A DNA stretch of 64,000 nucleotides. Origin: Scytalidium lignicola. Taxonomy: Eukaryota; Ascomycota; Leotiomycetes. Positions 9,853 to 21,055 of the stretch are shown here, piece after piece. Where the stretch lies: assembly GCA_002812745.2 (NCBI GenBank), contig NCSJ02000058.1, positions 1-64,000 on the forward strand, read 5' to 3'. Under the pieces are notes generated by a model, which worked only from the letters and a program-made list of their open reading frames with translations, ran no database searches and was not told the origin of the DNA. Numbering within the stretch: the first letter of the stretch is position 1; each line of letters starts with the position of its first letter. A program made the position numbers and the translations under genes.

Positions 9853-11722
9853 ACGTAATTCCCTATCGGTCGGATCACCCTATCGGTCGGATCACCTCCC
9901 CCACCACTGAACATACAATAGCAAATATTCAACCACAAAACAAATATATTGCGATATATCTAATTGCTAGCTAAATTAGGGCATTTGTTTATCTTATGCT
10001 CTGTACTTCCACACCCTGAGCACTTAGGTGGCCGTCGCTGTGGTGCTGGCAAGGTCTGTGTCGTACCCTCTGGATTTGCCACCTCCACCACTTCCTGAGC
10101 AATTGCACTTGATTAAGCTATCTCTTGAGCTTCCTGTGCTGTCAGGGAGCCTTTATAAGCTATTTGCTTTCTAGATCTCTTGAGTTTTTGCTGAATTGAT
10201 TGGCTGGCAACTTTCAAATCATCTTTTTCNTTTTGTTAAAAATATGACACTATACATGGTCATCTGGCACCCTTTTAGAAGCTGAGCAAACGTAATTCTA
10301 GTAAGTGTAGAAGGACTTCGATATTGCTGGAGTCTTGATTTAATGGCCTCATATTGTTTTTGCAATTGAATTACATTATGAGGTGTTTTAAGAATCCAAG
10401 GAGCTTTAGAACTGCTATAGGAGCTTCCAGGAGGAGTAAAAACCTCCATCACTTCAACTCGCAATTTTGACATAACATGTTGAGGGTTATATGGAACTAA
10501 TTTTATTACTAGAAATCCTTGACAAATATTGCTTGATTTAAAGGTTTCTTAACATACAGTTAGGTAGATATCAAGAAAATCAAACTTGTCAATATAGTGT
10601 ATGTTGACCTGTACCTTCGCTTCAATCATAGAATTATACATATACTTTAAAACAACAAAACAACTCACATCAAGTGGTTGTAAAATATAAGATGAATGTA
10701 AAGGCATACAGACAATAATAATCTTGTTCTGAATACAATACTAGTCAAACTCAAGGGTTACATGGCTACTATGGCCATCAAGAACAAGCAGACGATATTG
10801 ACCTTTAGTATATGCTTTAATGTATGGATCAAAGGTTTTTTGAAGCTAATTAAAGCCAAGATCATTATTTGTCCATCTATTATCACTAACAGCAATTCTC
10901 TAGCTATCTAGTAGGTTTTCATACTATCTAAGAAATGGTTTTTTACCCTTGAATATAAGTAGTGGTAATAAAACCTAATCACTAGCATTAATTGATTCAA
11001 TAACAATTACTTACTCCTTATTCCCTGGTTGCAAAAGTAGAGGTTTGCTTATGTAATCAGTAAATGTAACTACTTTAGTAGTAACAATTATACCTATAAC
11101 AAAGCTTGTCTCATCGAAGTTGTAAGTATCCTCATCCAGAATCCCATATTGAAGTTTAATTGATATAACCCTTTCAAACTACTCGTGTATAATCTTTGAA
11201 TTTTCGCATTTAACATGTTAATAGTTATATCAACGTATGTATTTGGTGTTTAAGTCAAGATGACGTTTTATATAGCTTTTAAACCAGTTTTTACCTACTG
11301 GTAGAGGAGAAGTAGGTTCACCATGCTCAGAAACCAGAAGGTTGGCCATTTTTGCTACATCCGAAGGCCTAGGAGATAATCCTCGCTTTCCCATAGATAT
11401 TATCCATTGTTTTAACGATTCCTCCTCCAATTGAGTTAATCTGAAGTGTTTGGTGTAGGTAGTTGACAATTGAGGACGGCCTTTCATACGCGCATGAAGT
11501 GTTGCATAAGGAACATCATAATTACGTGATGCTTTTCGAAGAGACGTGATTTGTCGTTTTTTAATCGCGTTTATAGCAAGAAGGATCCTTCCTTCTTGCG
11601 TAGGATCTGGCTTTTTTAGCATTGCAACGTGTTTGGGTTAAAAAATATGGAGTTGAAAGTGGTGGTGTTGGTAGAATTGATGATTTGGTGGGGGGGTGAT
11701 CCGACCGATAGGGAATTACGGT
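9853..11722 (-). mobile_element. Fot1/pogo-class DNA transposon, complete but mutated
   Basis: This is a 1.87-kb element, close to the 1.9 kb of Fot1/Pot2. The ends are inverted: ACGTAATTCCCTATCGGTCG at the left and, read on the minus strand from the right, ACCGTAATTCCCTATCGGTC followed by GGATCACC. It is flanked by TA on both sides (9851-9852 and 11723-11724), the target duplication of Tc1/mariner elements. The CTATCGGTCGGATCACC unit is present twice in tandem at the left end. One minus-strand transposase gene fills the interior but is interrupted by stops. Confidence 0.85.
10030..11622 (-). pseudogene. Fot1/pogo-class transposase, broken
   Basis: The N-terminal 130 codons (11622-11230) are open. 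They contain a Psq/CENP-B-type helix-turn-helix (residues ~15-60, with SLRKASRNYDVPYATLHARM) and a second DNA-binding segment with LEEESLKQWI and KNWFKSYIKRH. The DDE region (about 11230-10560) is recognisable only in pieces and has many TAA/TAG codons. The C-terminus is again readable at 10473-10219, with LQKQYEAIKSRLQQY and QLLKGCQMTMYS, as in Fot1-family proteins. It is followed by a zinc-knuckle-like RPPKCSGCGSTEHK near 10050-10010. An N at about 10230 adds a further break. Such an enzyme would cut and paste the element at TA sites; this copy is dead. Confidence 0.8.
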
Positions 11723-11854
11723 TATAGTTGATTTTACTAGCTGAACTAATATGATTACTAATCATTTCGCCATCACCTATTTTGTTACTTATTTTGTGCT
11801 CTGTATAAAATTGCATAAACTTATACAAAATTGTATAAAACTGTATAAAATTAT

Positions 11855-11965
11855 ACGTTGAGTTGTTTGAGTTGAGTTGAGTTGAGTTCAACTTAAACTC
11901 AACTCAAACTCAAACTCAACTCAACTCAATTAAATTTAAGTTAAATTGAGTTTTTGAGTTTTTTT
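11855..11965. repeat. CTCAA-based minisatellite array, right of Fot1 element
   Basis: GAGTTGAGTTGAGTTGAG runs into inverted CTCAACTCAAACTCAAAC units and ends with AAGTTAAATTGAGTTTTT. It has the same unit and terminal sequence as the array at 9615-9795, so the Fot1 copy is bracketed by two related arrays. It may be one repeat locus split by, or captured with, the transposon. Confidence 0.75.
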
Positions 11966-14110
11966 TACATATACTGGAGTGAAGTTGCTCCGGGGAAATG
12001 TCTGGCAACACAAGGAAATTACGATTACATCGACTAAGGTCGGTTGGCGATTTTGTAAACATTTCTAAGTAAGATCACTTGTATCACTATCTGCAGATAA
12101 GAAAGAGATAGTCTGTAAAAAGGTTTTCTCTTAGCACTTTATAAACAAGGCATTAATATATTTTGTCTGTAGACGGCGTGAAAGATTCACGTCGACAAGT
12201 TAATCACGCTTCATGGTACTATTAGTATAACTACTTATACTTGCCTTCAAATTGCTCCTCGATTTTCATTACAAGTTGTCTTACAAAAGTGTACTCCTTC
12301 TTAGTATAAGATAGATAAGTCCTCTTGTAGTGAAATCAAGCACCTCATTCATATTTTAAACTTAGTATGATCATGTACATAAAAGAGTGTCAGAAAATGC
12401 TGAGCTACTTTATGTGAGGCGGTATAACAAATATATTACCACTTTTAAATAAACAATACATTATTTACATTTCTTCTTTATACTTTCTTTACAATTACTA
12501 CTACAATTACTATTAATTTAATAGTTTAGAATACTCTTACTCATGTACAATTTAAGATTAAAGTTTAAGATAATTATTCCAAATGTTATACAGTTTAATT
12601 ATTAGAGGTTTTTTATCATACAATTTAAAAATAACTTAAAAAAGACAATTATGTATATAAAACTTTTAAAAGGTCATTTAAGCTTCTTGATTTTATAGTC
12701 CTTATAATTATTTATTAATTTACTAGTTATTATAATTAATAAACCTTTTCTCTTAAGTAAATCAAATAAAAATTTAACTTGAACATTTCTTAAAATATAA
12801 TTCTGAAAATATTAACACATTTTAGATATTATTATTATATTCTTAATTGTAAACTTAAAACTTTTACTAAAAACAAATTATTATAATAAACTTTTTACAT
12901 TGTAAATTAAGTATTAGTTTACTTATAACATGTAGTATAATATGTAATTATACACAATATACTTATTATGCTATTTTATAGTTCTTATACAATTAAAGGT
13001 AAAAGAGCAAAGTTATAAGAACTTTACTTACTCTCATTACTTAATCAAGACTAGTTTATAAGAGTATATAAATATCATATGTACATAATTATTATTTTAC
13101 TAATATTAAAGTTACTTTAAAAATGATTATATATTATAACTCTTAAAATGCTTAAAATTGTAAAGTTTTCTTAATTATATATTAATTACTTATTTAAGAA
13201 TAGTTTTAAATCTTTCTTTTATAAGATTTTTGTAAGATTTATAAAATGAAAGATAATAGATTACAAGTATACAAAGATGTAATTAACTATTAAGTTATAA
13301 ATGCTTAAAATACAAAGAACAAATTAGAAGTAAAAAGCAATTATTAGTAATTAACTAATGTTATGCTAAATCCTTATAATATACTTTCTCAATTAAAAGA
13401 TTAACTCTTATGTTGATTTTAACTTTAAAGATATACTTTAATCTTATAATCTTGTACAGTTATTTATTATTACACTTATAACTTTCTTATATGATATTAC
13501 ATTCTGAGTTTAATCTTATACTTTTATTCTTGTATTACAAGTCTTACTTTCGAAATCTTAAACAAGATCTTGTATATTATTAAGTTATTTTTTATAAAGT
13601 TATTAATTATATTTTAAACTATATTTAAGTTATTAAATTAAATATTTAACATATCTTATAAGTATAACTTTCTTTGTTATAATATATTTGACTTTGTAAG
13701 GCTAATTATCTTCTGTATCTCCTTTTATATAAACAAGTTTTAACTATATAAAATAAGCTTAATTGTATAAGTTAAGTTTAGATAAATAATGTTCAAGTTA
13801 TTATAACATAAATACTAAATATATTCTTTAATGTTAAAGAATAATTATTCAATATACTTAAACTTTTAAGATTATAAAAAGACTTACTTATTGTTAAGCT
13901 ACTTTATATAAAACTATTAATAATATATTATATTCTTTATATAAGTTAATATAAACTTTATTATTTACTCAAAATAATATAAGCTTATATTAAGTATTAT
14001 AATTTTTCTTTTATATAATTATAACTTTTACAATTATATTTATTATTTCTATTCTTATAAGTAAAGTATTGATAATTGATTATATGATAAAATCTTAAAG
14101 TAAATATAAA
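11966..14110. other. AT-rich gene-less tract
   Basis: About 2.1 kb. The first 400 bp are mixed sequence and the rest is extremely AT-rich, with no open frame or paired repeats recognisable by eye. This is consistent with repeat DNA decayed by RIP beyond recognition. Confidence 0.5.
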
Positions 14111-14304
14111 TGTTAGTAGAATAGTAGTTATGTACACGTGATATTCACGTGCCCTTGTAAGCTAGTCCCGATTAGGTAGTGGGAACGAGCAAAGCTCCTA
14201 CAGCTTCACTCTCCTACCTTTAATCATAGAAGAACCATGGAATAGCACAACAAGTATATTATATATAATTGCATACTGTACTTCGTGCTACAGGTGAACT
14301 GACA
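14111..14304 (+). repeat. Copia 5' LTR
   Basis: Starts TGTTAGTAGAATAGTAG and ends GGTGAACTGACA. It contains the inverted pair ACACGTGATATTCACGTG near its start. It matches the 3' LTR over its full length. Confidence 0.9.
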
Positions 14305-14339
14305 CTGATCAGTTTGTACATACAGATTAGGAGATTATC

Positions 14340-14590
14340 GTTTAATCGGTAGGACATTCGGTGGTCCCCTTTTAAAGCTGAATCTCAGGAGATTATAACT
14401 TGTTCGGTAAGACATTTGGTAGTCCTCTTACAAAGTTGCAATTTACCTTAGTCGAAGGGGGAAATAATTATTCAACAACTATAGCTTGATCAGTAGGACA
14501 TTCAGCAGTCCCTTTTCATAACTGTTGTTGTTAAACTTGTTTTTGCCAAAAACAATATGTTCAGTTGAATGTCAGGCAGTCCACTTACAG
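14340..14590 (+). repeat. Degenerate repeats in copia leader
   Basis: A motif of the form CGGTAGGACATTCGGTGGTC occurs at about 14350, again as CGGTAAGACATTTGGTAGTC at about 14405, as CAGTAGGACATTCAGCAGTC at about 14490 and, more diverged, near 14562. The spacing is about 55-85 bp. It lies between the 5' LTR and the gag start, where the primer-binding and packaging region is expected. Confidence 0.65.
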
Positions 14591-17500
14591 AGTTGCATAG
14601 TCAAACAATTGATTAATTCTATTTGAAAAACCACTCTTCTACTTTTTNATTTTCATCAATTTTTNATTCAAAAACCACTACTTTCTTTATATCTTTCATT
14701 TCAGACTAGAAACAACATGTCAAGCTACCAAAACTACAATCTTTCACCTTACTTTCACTTTCATTACAGAATTACAAGCTTTTACAAGCATACAAAAGAA
14801 CTCTAAGAGTTTATGGAACTTTATGTTCAAGAAAACCAAGAAGTTATTATACCTTTGAAAAACTTCTGTCTAAGCCTTTATAACTATAAAGTTTATTACT
14901 TGCAGATAAATACTCTTTATACTCATGTGTAACCAGTTTTGTTTTACAGCCAATTAAGTATCTTATACTAATACTAGTAGACCATACATATACAACTTAA
15001 GAACAACAGGAAACATAATGGAAATAAGAGACATAATAAGGAATATAAAGGAAAATAAACCAGAAACTGTTATAAAGGTAATGGAAAGTATTATAAGAGT
15101 GAATTAAGAAGTATAAATCAAGAAATGGAAATAAGGAATAATGATTAGACTTATGAAGAACAACTAACTTGAATTCTTAGAAACTAAAGTTTATAAATAC
15201 TGTCTTGACAAGAGAAGTGACATAGACCTTTAAAACTTGTTTTAAGATGATTTCAAGGACTTTATTATCAACCACTTCAGAATAATTCCCTAGAAAGAGT
15301 TATAAGACTTACACAATTACCTTTGTTATAATAGTGTACAAGTAATGTATAACAACAAGAACATTACAATCGTTTAGACTCTTGTAGATGTATTATAAGA
15401 GGAAGAACAACATGTATAAGATGAAGAGGACCTCAGAGATATTCTTCACAACCTCCAAAAGGAACTTATCACCTTTATGGTCATTATACTCTTTAAAACT
15501 ATTCAACTTACAAACTCTTAAATTAGTCTTAAAGTTCCTAGTTTTATATTCACAAGCTAAGAATCAAGTGCCTTTATAACCCTTCAAAGTGAACAATAGT
15601 TTTATAGACTACAACAAAACCATAACCTTAACTACGAGCTTAGCCTATTACTATTACCTTCAACTTGACTTGTGTACATAAAACAAGTCTTTGATATTAT
15701 CAAAATGTACATAGAAAACTAGAAATACAATAGAATAACTAGTAACTTTGAATACAAGTTGATGATCTTCAAGAGTTACTGTGAACAAGTAGAATTACTA
15801 GAAGAATTCTATATTAAAGTGTTCTTTACTATGTTAACAAGGTTAGTAAAAGGTTATTTTATTGCTAATAACCTTGTTAAACATACATTCAAAGAGGCAT
15901 ATACCTACTTATACAACTTTTATAAAAAANCTTATATATTATCGTCAAATCCACACTGAATAAGAAAGTATAATGTTAGCTTTAGTTATAGTCAGAAACC
16001 TTAGGAAAACAACGCTTGAAAACGTGTAATTGCTCATTAACAAGCTCTAAGAACTCTAATACAACTTCTAGCTAGCCTACAGGACAATTAATATTCTCCA
16101 CGAGAAGTTGATTACTACTTGCCAAGGATCTCCAGCATGTAGATATGCCATTTCAGACCCACCAGGAGACTTAAAGCAACTTATCAACAAACTCCACTCG
16201 TCTATCATGTTGTATAAAAAGGAAAAGGAATAAGAACACCATGGTGAAACCTACTTTACAGACTGTTATTACTATATCAATCATGAAATAAGCTAATAAT
16301 ACTACTCGTGAGGCTCCAGACATACTACTCCATGTCCTTAGACATGGGGAAGGTGTTTTATATGCAAAAGGGAAGGTTGCCAATCATAGAAACACTTATA
16401 AGAGGAGTAAGATGCTGAAAAAGCACATTTTAAAACTAAATACACAAACTGATTTAACTTTAACGTCCATGACTCCGAACAACACTTTGAAAAGCGATTT
16501 CAACAATATGTTACCAATTGTAAAAGCGACGATTCTGAGGAGGAATTAAACCTTACTTTTGAAACCCTTTTTGTTAACAATACTAACAACAACCTTAATT
16601 CAAAACCTGAAGAACTTGAACAAAGTGATTTTGCATTCTTTACCTCATGTAGAAGTATTCTAGTGGATTTAACTACTCTGATTACTACAGAACTAGCCAA
16701 TAACACTTTCTTACACCAACTAACAGCTAAGGTGTTAACAACTGAAACCTATTCCTAGAATATTGACCTAAAAGCCTTTACAACAACCACAACAGAAGTG
16801 TTTAGTATAACAAGCTTAACAAAGTACGATTTAAGGCAATTTCATAAAATCATGATCAATACAAGAGTTGCAATAAACTTTACAACCAATTACAGCTAAT
16901 TCAAAGCTCTATAATGAATAAACCAATCTATAGTGCTTGATACAACTACCAAAGGCATAGTAAAAGTACAATTTAGAATCAGGAGTACAACTTTGATAAG
17001 CTTTATATTAATGAATACACTAATTGAGCAAATTGAATTCCATGTGATTATGTCAACCACACCCTTCTTACTATACTTAACAGATATAGATCAATTGAGC
17101 ATATATTTCAACAACCTTACAAACCAATTAGTTACCCCACAAGGAAATGTACTGGTTGTACAACGATTTGGCCATAGCTTTCTCCTTTAGGACATCTTCT
17201 TACAAGCTCTCATCTTCAATTCACTGAAGGAAGACCCTTGTTTCTTGACCAACATAGAATTACAACGTTTACACTGACGTTTTGGCCACCTGTCAATAAC
17301 TAGATTACAATGTATATTAGACTGTGCAGGCTATAATATCGACAAAAACACATTAGAATACCTTACCAAGTTTTATACCTATTACTAACACTATAAAAAA
17401 TCGCTAAGAAGATTCAAATTCAACTTACAAAATAACATTACCTTCAACTACTCTATTATCATTGATGTCTTTTACATTAACAACAAACCAATACTCTATA

Positions 17501-18599
17501 TCATCAACAAGGGAACATATTACCAAGTTAGTAGATAACTCTAAAATATCAGTATAAAGTATACTTAAGATGCCTTACAAGCTTGTTAGATTAACACTTA
17601 CTTAAGACCTTTAGACTAGATTATAACTGACACTAGAAAGAACTTCGTCAGTAAGGAATTCCAGCAAAGTGTTATAACCATAAGAACAACCTTGAAAGTA
17701 GTTTTAGTAGAAGTTTATAATTCAATTAACTATGTTGAACAATATTATACACTTGTATAATATGCTTACTAGATAATTATAATTGAAATCTGCAATCTTG
17801 ATAAGGATATAACTTTACAAATAACATTCAAAGCTGTTAATGATTTTGTAGGACCTAACAGACTTGTCCTTATACTATTAGTTTATAACACTTACTTATG
17901 CATGTTAGAACTTGACATTCTAGCCTTAACTGTTAACTAGAGAGTTATGATAATCAAGAAGGCTATGGAGGAAATTAGCAAAATCAGGGCAAAATAGCAA
18001 GTACAAGATGTGATCAACATGCATAACAACCTTGATGTAAGTATTATTCATAACTTACTATTAAATTCAGACATTCTTGTGTGAAGAGTAGGAAATACAA
18101 GCTAAAATAGAAGTTGGGAAGGGTTATACAAGCTTGTAAGTATAAATGGAGAAACATGTATATTAACACTTCTATGTAAGAATACACCATTCAGGTTAAC
18201 AGTTGTAAAACTATACTTTATACTTACAGAAGGAATCGATGGAATCAAGCTACTAGAACCAGAACCAGAAACTACAGCCACTGAAGAGTATTAAGAGGAG
18301 TTTAACAAGTTAACTATAGTTGTCATTTTACTACTAATGCTATTAGTAAAGTGTAAATGTAGAAGACCTTGCAAATACCCTGAAATCATTGCTTTCTTGT
18401 AAGAGGAAGAACTAGAACCCTAATTTGCAACTTCATATCAAGTTAAAATATCAGGATTATTTGAAAAGAGCGTTTTCAAGATTGTAAATCCTCAAAACAT
18501 ACTTAATGGTATATATATATTCAACATCAAGTTTATAAATGAAATTAAAAATAAGAGAATTGAAAAAGCTTTTGAAAAGTCATGCCTTGTAGTACAAGC

Positions 18600-19941
18600 C
18601 TACAAGGATGATGAGAAGAAGTTTGTTTTGACCTAATTACTTATCATTTAACATGTTAGCTAGTGTATTATTCTCTGCATTGTTGTTATAGAGCACAAAA
18701 ACATGAGCTTGTACTTATAAGACATTTCACAGGTGTATGTACAGTTTACTACCTTGTTGAATCAGGATTTCTATGTATAGCCACCTCCAGAGCTCACAGA
18801 ACAACTCAGTCTCTGCGAAGGTTTAATTTTACAGGTTATGAAACCATTTTACAAAGTCCTTAAAGTTGAAAACCACTAGTTCTAGATTTACCACTCCTAC
18901 TATGTTGAGGTGCTTACCATGAAACCGTCAACATACAACCTTTGCTTATTGTACAGTACTGAACCTTTCGGTGTTATAAGGCTTTAAACTGATGATACCT
19001 TGTTCGTTGGAGACACTTAATTTGCTGAACTTAAGTAAGAACAACTGAAAAAGGTTAACTTTCTAGCAAAAGAACACAAAATGCTGACTACCAGAAAGGG
19101 AATCAAGTTCAATGAGGATATTATACAACTGAACAATACTAGAATTTCACTTACTTAAGAGTGTTAATATGTTAATCTACAACTTATAACCAGGAAATCA
19201 GCTACTACAACAAGCTTATAAGGAACTGTACACTAGAACCTTATCACTAAGGAGTAATATATTGCACAATATACTTAAGGAGCATATATAGCTTCAGTTT
19301 GCCAACTAGAAGTGTTATACAATTTATCAGTAGCTGCTCAGGCTATCGATCCTAGCCAAGAAGACATGAAATCGTTGAATAAACACTTATAATAGCAGAT
19401 CCAGAATGCTGCCAGGAGAATACAATTCATTAAGCTTAATAAGAAGACGTTATAATTATTAGTTTTTACAGACGCCTTATTTGTGAATAACAAAGACTTA
19501 TCATCACAAATTAGCTATATCATAGCACTTGCAGACTGGAAGGGAAATGTGAATATGCTACATTGGACGTTGGTCAAGTGCAAGAGGGTTATACACAGTG
19601 TTTTAGCCTTAAAACTTTATGGAATAGCTTATAGGTTTGATATGGGAGCTGTGATCAAGTCAACCATCAAAGGAATCCTCGAAATCGACCTCCTACTGGT
19701 TATATGTACAGATTCAAGGTCATTGTACGATTACCTCGTCAAGTTGGGAATTACACAGGAAAAGTGGTTTATAATTGACATGATATGCCTTCGCCAGGCA
19801 TATGAACGACGTCAGATCGTTGAGGTACAATGGATTGAAGGAACTATAAATCCAGCTGATTCCATGACCAAAGGAAAGCCATCTAACACTCTGAAACAGT
19901 TGTTAGATACGAATAAAGTGCAATTAGAAGTGGTAAAGTAG
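18600..19941 (+). pseudogene. Copia RT (C-terminal part) and RNase H, decayed
   Basis: The tail of a copia reverse transcriptase is readable through many stops: TDDTLFVGD near 18990 corresponds to the catalytic YxDD block. The RNase H domain is open from 19483 to 19941 (152 codons). It contains CKRVIHSVLALKLYG, the VICTDSRSLYDYLVK segment and a terminal EGTINPADSMTKGKPS, characteristic of copia RNase H. The relative intactness of this last part against the heavily stopped RT suggests uneven mutation. No active polyprotein is possible. Confidence 0.85.
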
Positions 19942-20097
19942 GTAGAACATGACAGTATAAGCAGCAGAACGGAGAATTGTATGGAGGAGGGATTCAGAGT
20001 TATTCTCAATTAGGCAATTAGTATATGATTGGGAAAACTTTACAGATTTGAGCGTTTTGAGAGCTATAGCATATGGTCATTTTTAAAGTAATTCTAA

Positions 20098-20291
20098 TGT
20101 TGGTAGAATAATGGTTATGTACACATGATATTCATGTGCCCTTGTAAGCTAGTCCTGATTAGGTAGTGAGAATAAGCGAAGCTCTTATAGCTTCGCTCTC
20201 TTACCCCTAATCATAGAAGAACCATAGAATAGCATAACAAGTATATTATATATAATTGTGTACTGTACTTTGTGTTACAAATGAACTGACA
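20098..20291 (+). repeat. Copia 3' LTR
   Basis: Starts TGTTGGTAGAATAATGG and ends AATGAACTGACA, followed by the ATAAA target duplication. Compared with the 5' LTR, transitions dominate (ACACGTG against ACACATG, CTTCGTGC against CTTTGTGT). Confidence 0.9.
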
Positions 20292-20296
20292 ATAAA

Positions 20297-20713
20297 GTAT
20301 CATTTAAAATAAATTTATAAATGATTTTGTTAAGTAATTTCTTTATTGTTGATAATATTATATTATTAAGATAATGTTAAATATGTAAAAGAACTTCTTT
20401 TTATCTCTTTAAGTTACTAAATAAACTGATGTAATAATGTAATACAAGTTTAATATTCTAGTTTATACATTTTAATTATCTGTTTATTTGTAAATAATAA
20501 GATATACTGAAGAGTAATCAAGTATTTAAGTATTTAAATATTACTTTTTAAAAGTTAGCAATGAACTTAAGATTTTCTAGTCTAAATCAAGTAATTATAT
20601 TATAAGAGCATTTACTTATTTTTTTATAAATTAATTTGTTCTATTAATAATTAACATAATCCTCTTTAAATATTTGTATATTATTAATATAATAATGTTA
20701 CTTTCTTCAAATT
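20297..20713. other. AT-rich spacer between retroelements
   Basis: About 420 bp of AT-rich DNA between the copia 3' target duplication and the reversed gypsy LTR. No features are seen. Confidence 0.5.
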
Positions 20714-21055
20714 TGTTATAAAACTACGTTATCCAGGTCACTGGATAGCAGGGGTAAGGTAGATGTTTAAGGACAACGGAAATGTATAATATACAAGTAA
20801 GTTATTAGGTCGAAAGTAAGATATAATAATATATTTAAGTTAAACACGAGGAGTTTACTCTTATGTTCTTATAGTATACTTATATAAATAATGAAATTCT
20901 ACTAGATCTTTTAAAGTCCTTAAAGTCCTCTGAAGTCTTCTAAGGATCTTAAGACTTCATTATGTAACTTCTGATTGTTAAGTTCTTTATGTACATCTTT
21001 CATGTACTAAGCCTCAGGCCTACACTAATCAGCTTGTTAGGTAAAACCTGTAACA
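20714..21055 (-). repeat. Gypsy LTR of the inverted truncated copy
   Basis: Read on the minus strand it starts TGTTACAGGTTTTACCTAAC and ends GTAGTTTTATAACA. It is homologous along its length to the LTRs at 23713-24070 and 30533-30882 but diverges in the central purine-rich part. Confidence 0.85.

Larger units (their letters stand above)
14111..20291 (+). mobile_element. Ty1/copia LTR retrotransposon, complete but inactive
   Basis: Two 194-bp LTRs (14111-14304 and 20098-20291), each starting TGTT and ending TGAACTGACA, bound a 6.18-kb element. Perfect 5-bp target duplications ATAAA lie at 14106-14110 and 20292-20296. The gene order readable on the plus strand is gag-like region from ATG 14717, a degraded middle (protease and integrase), reverse transcriptase about 18000-19100 and RNase H 19440-19940; the RT-last order defines copia. 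Many CAA/CAG codons have become TAA/TAG, so no long frame survives except RNase H. The LTRs differ from each other mainly by C/T and G/A transitions. Confidence 0.9.

Noticed and set aside
11616..11891. 91-codon minus-strand ORF upstream of the Fot1 transposase
   Set aside because: It consists of the TIR and the minisatellite translated; no coding character.
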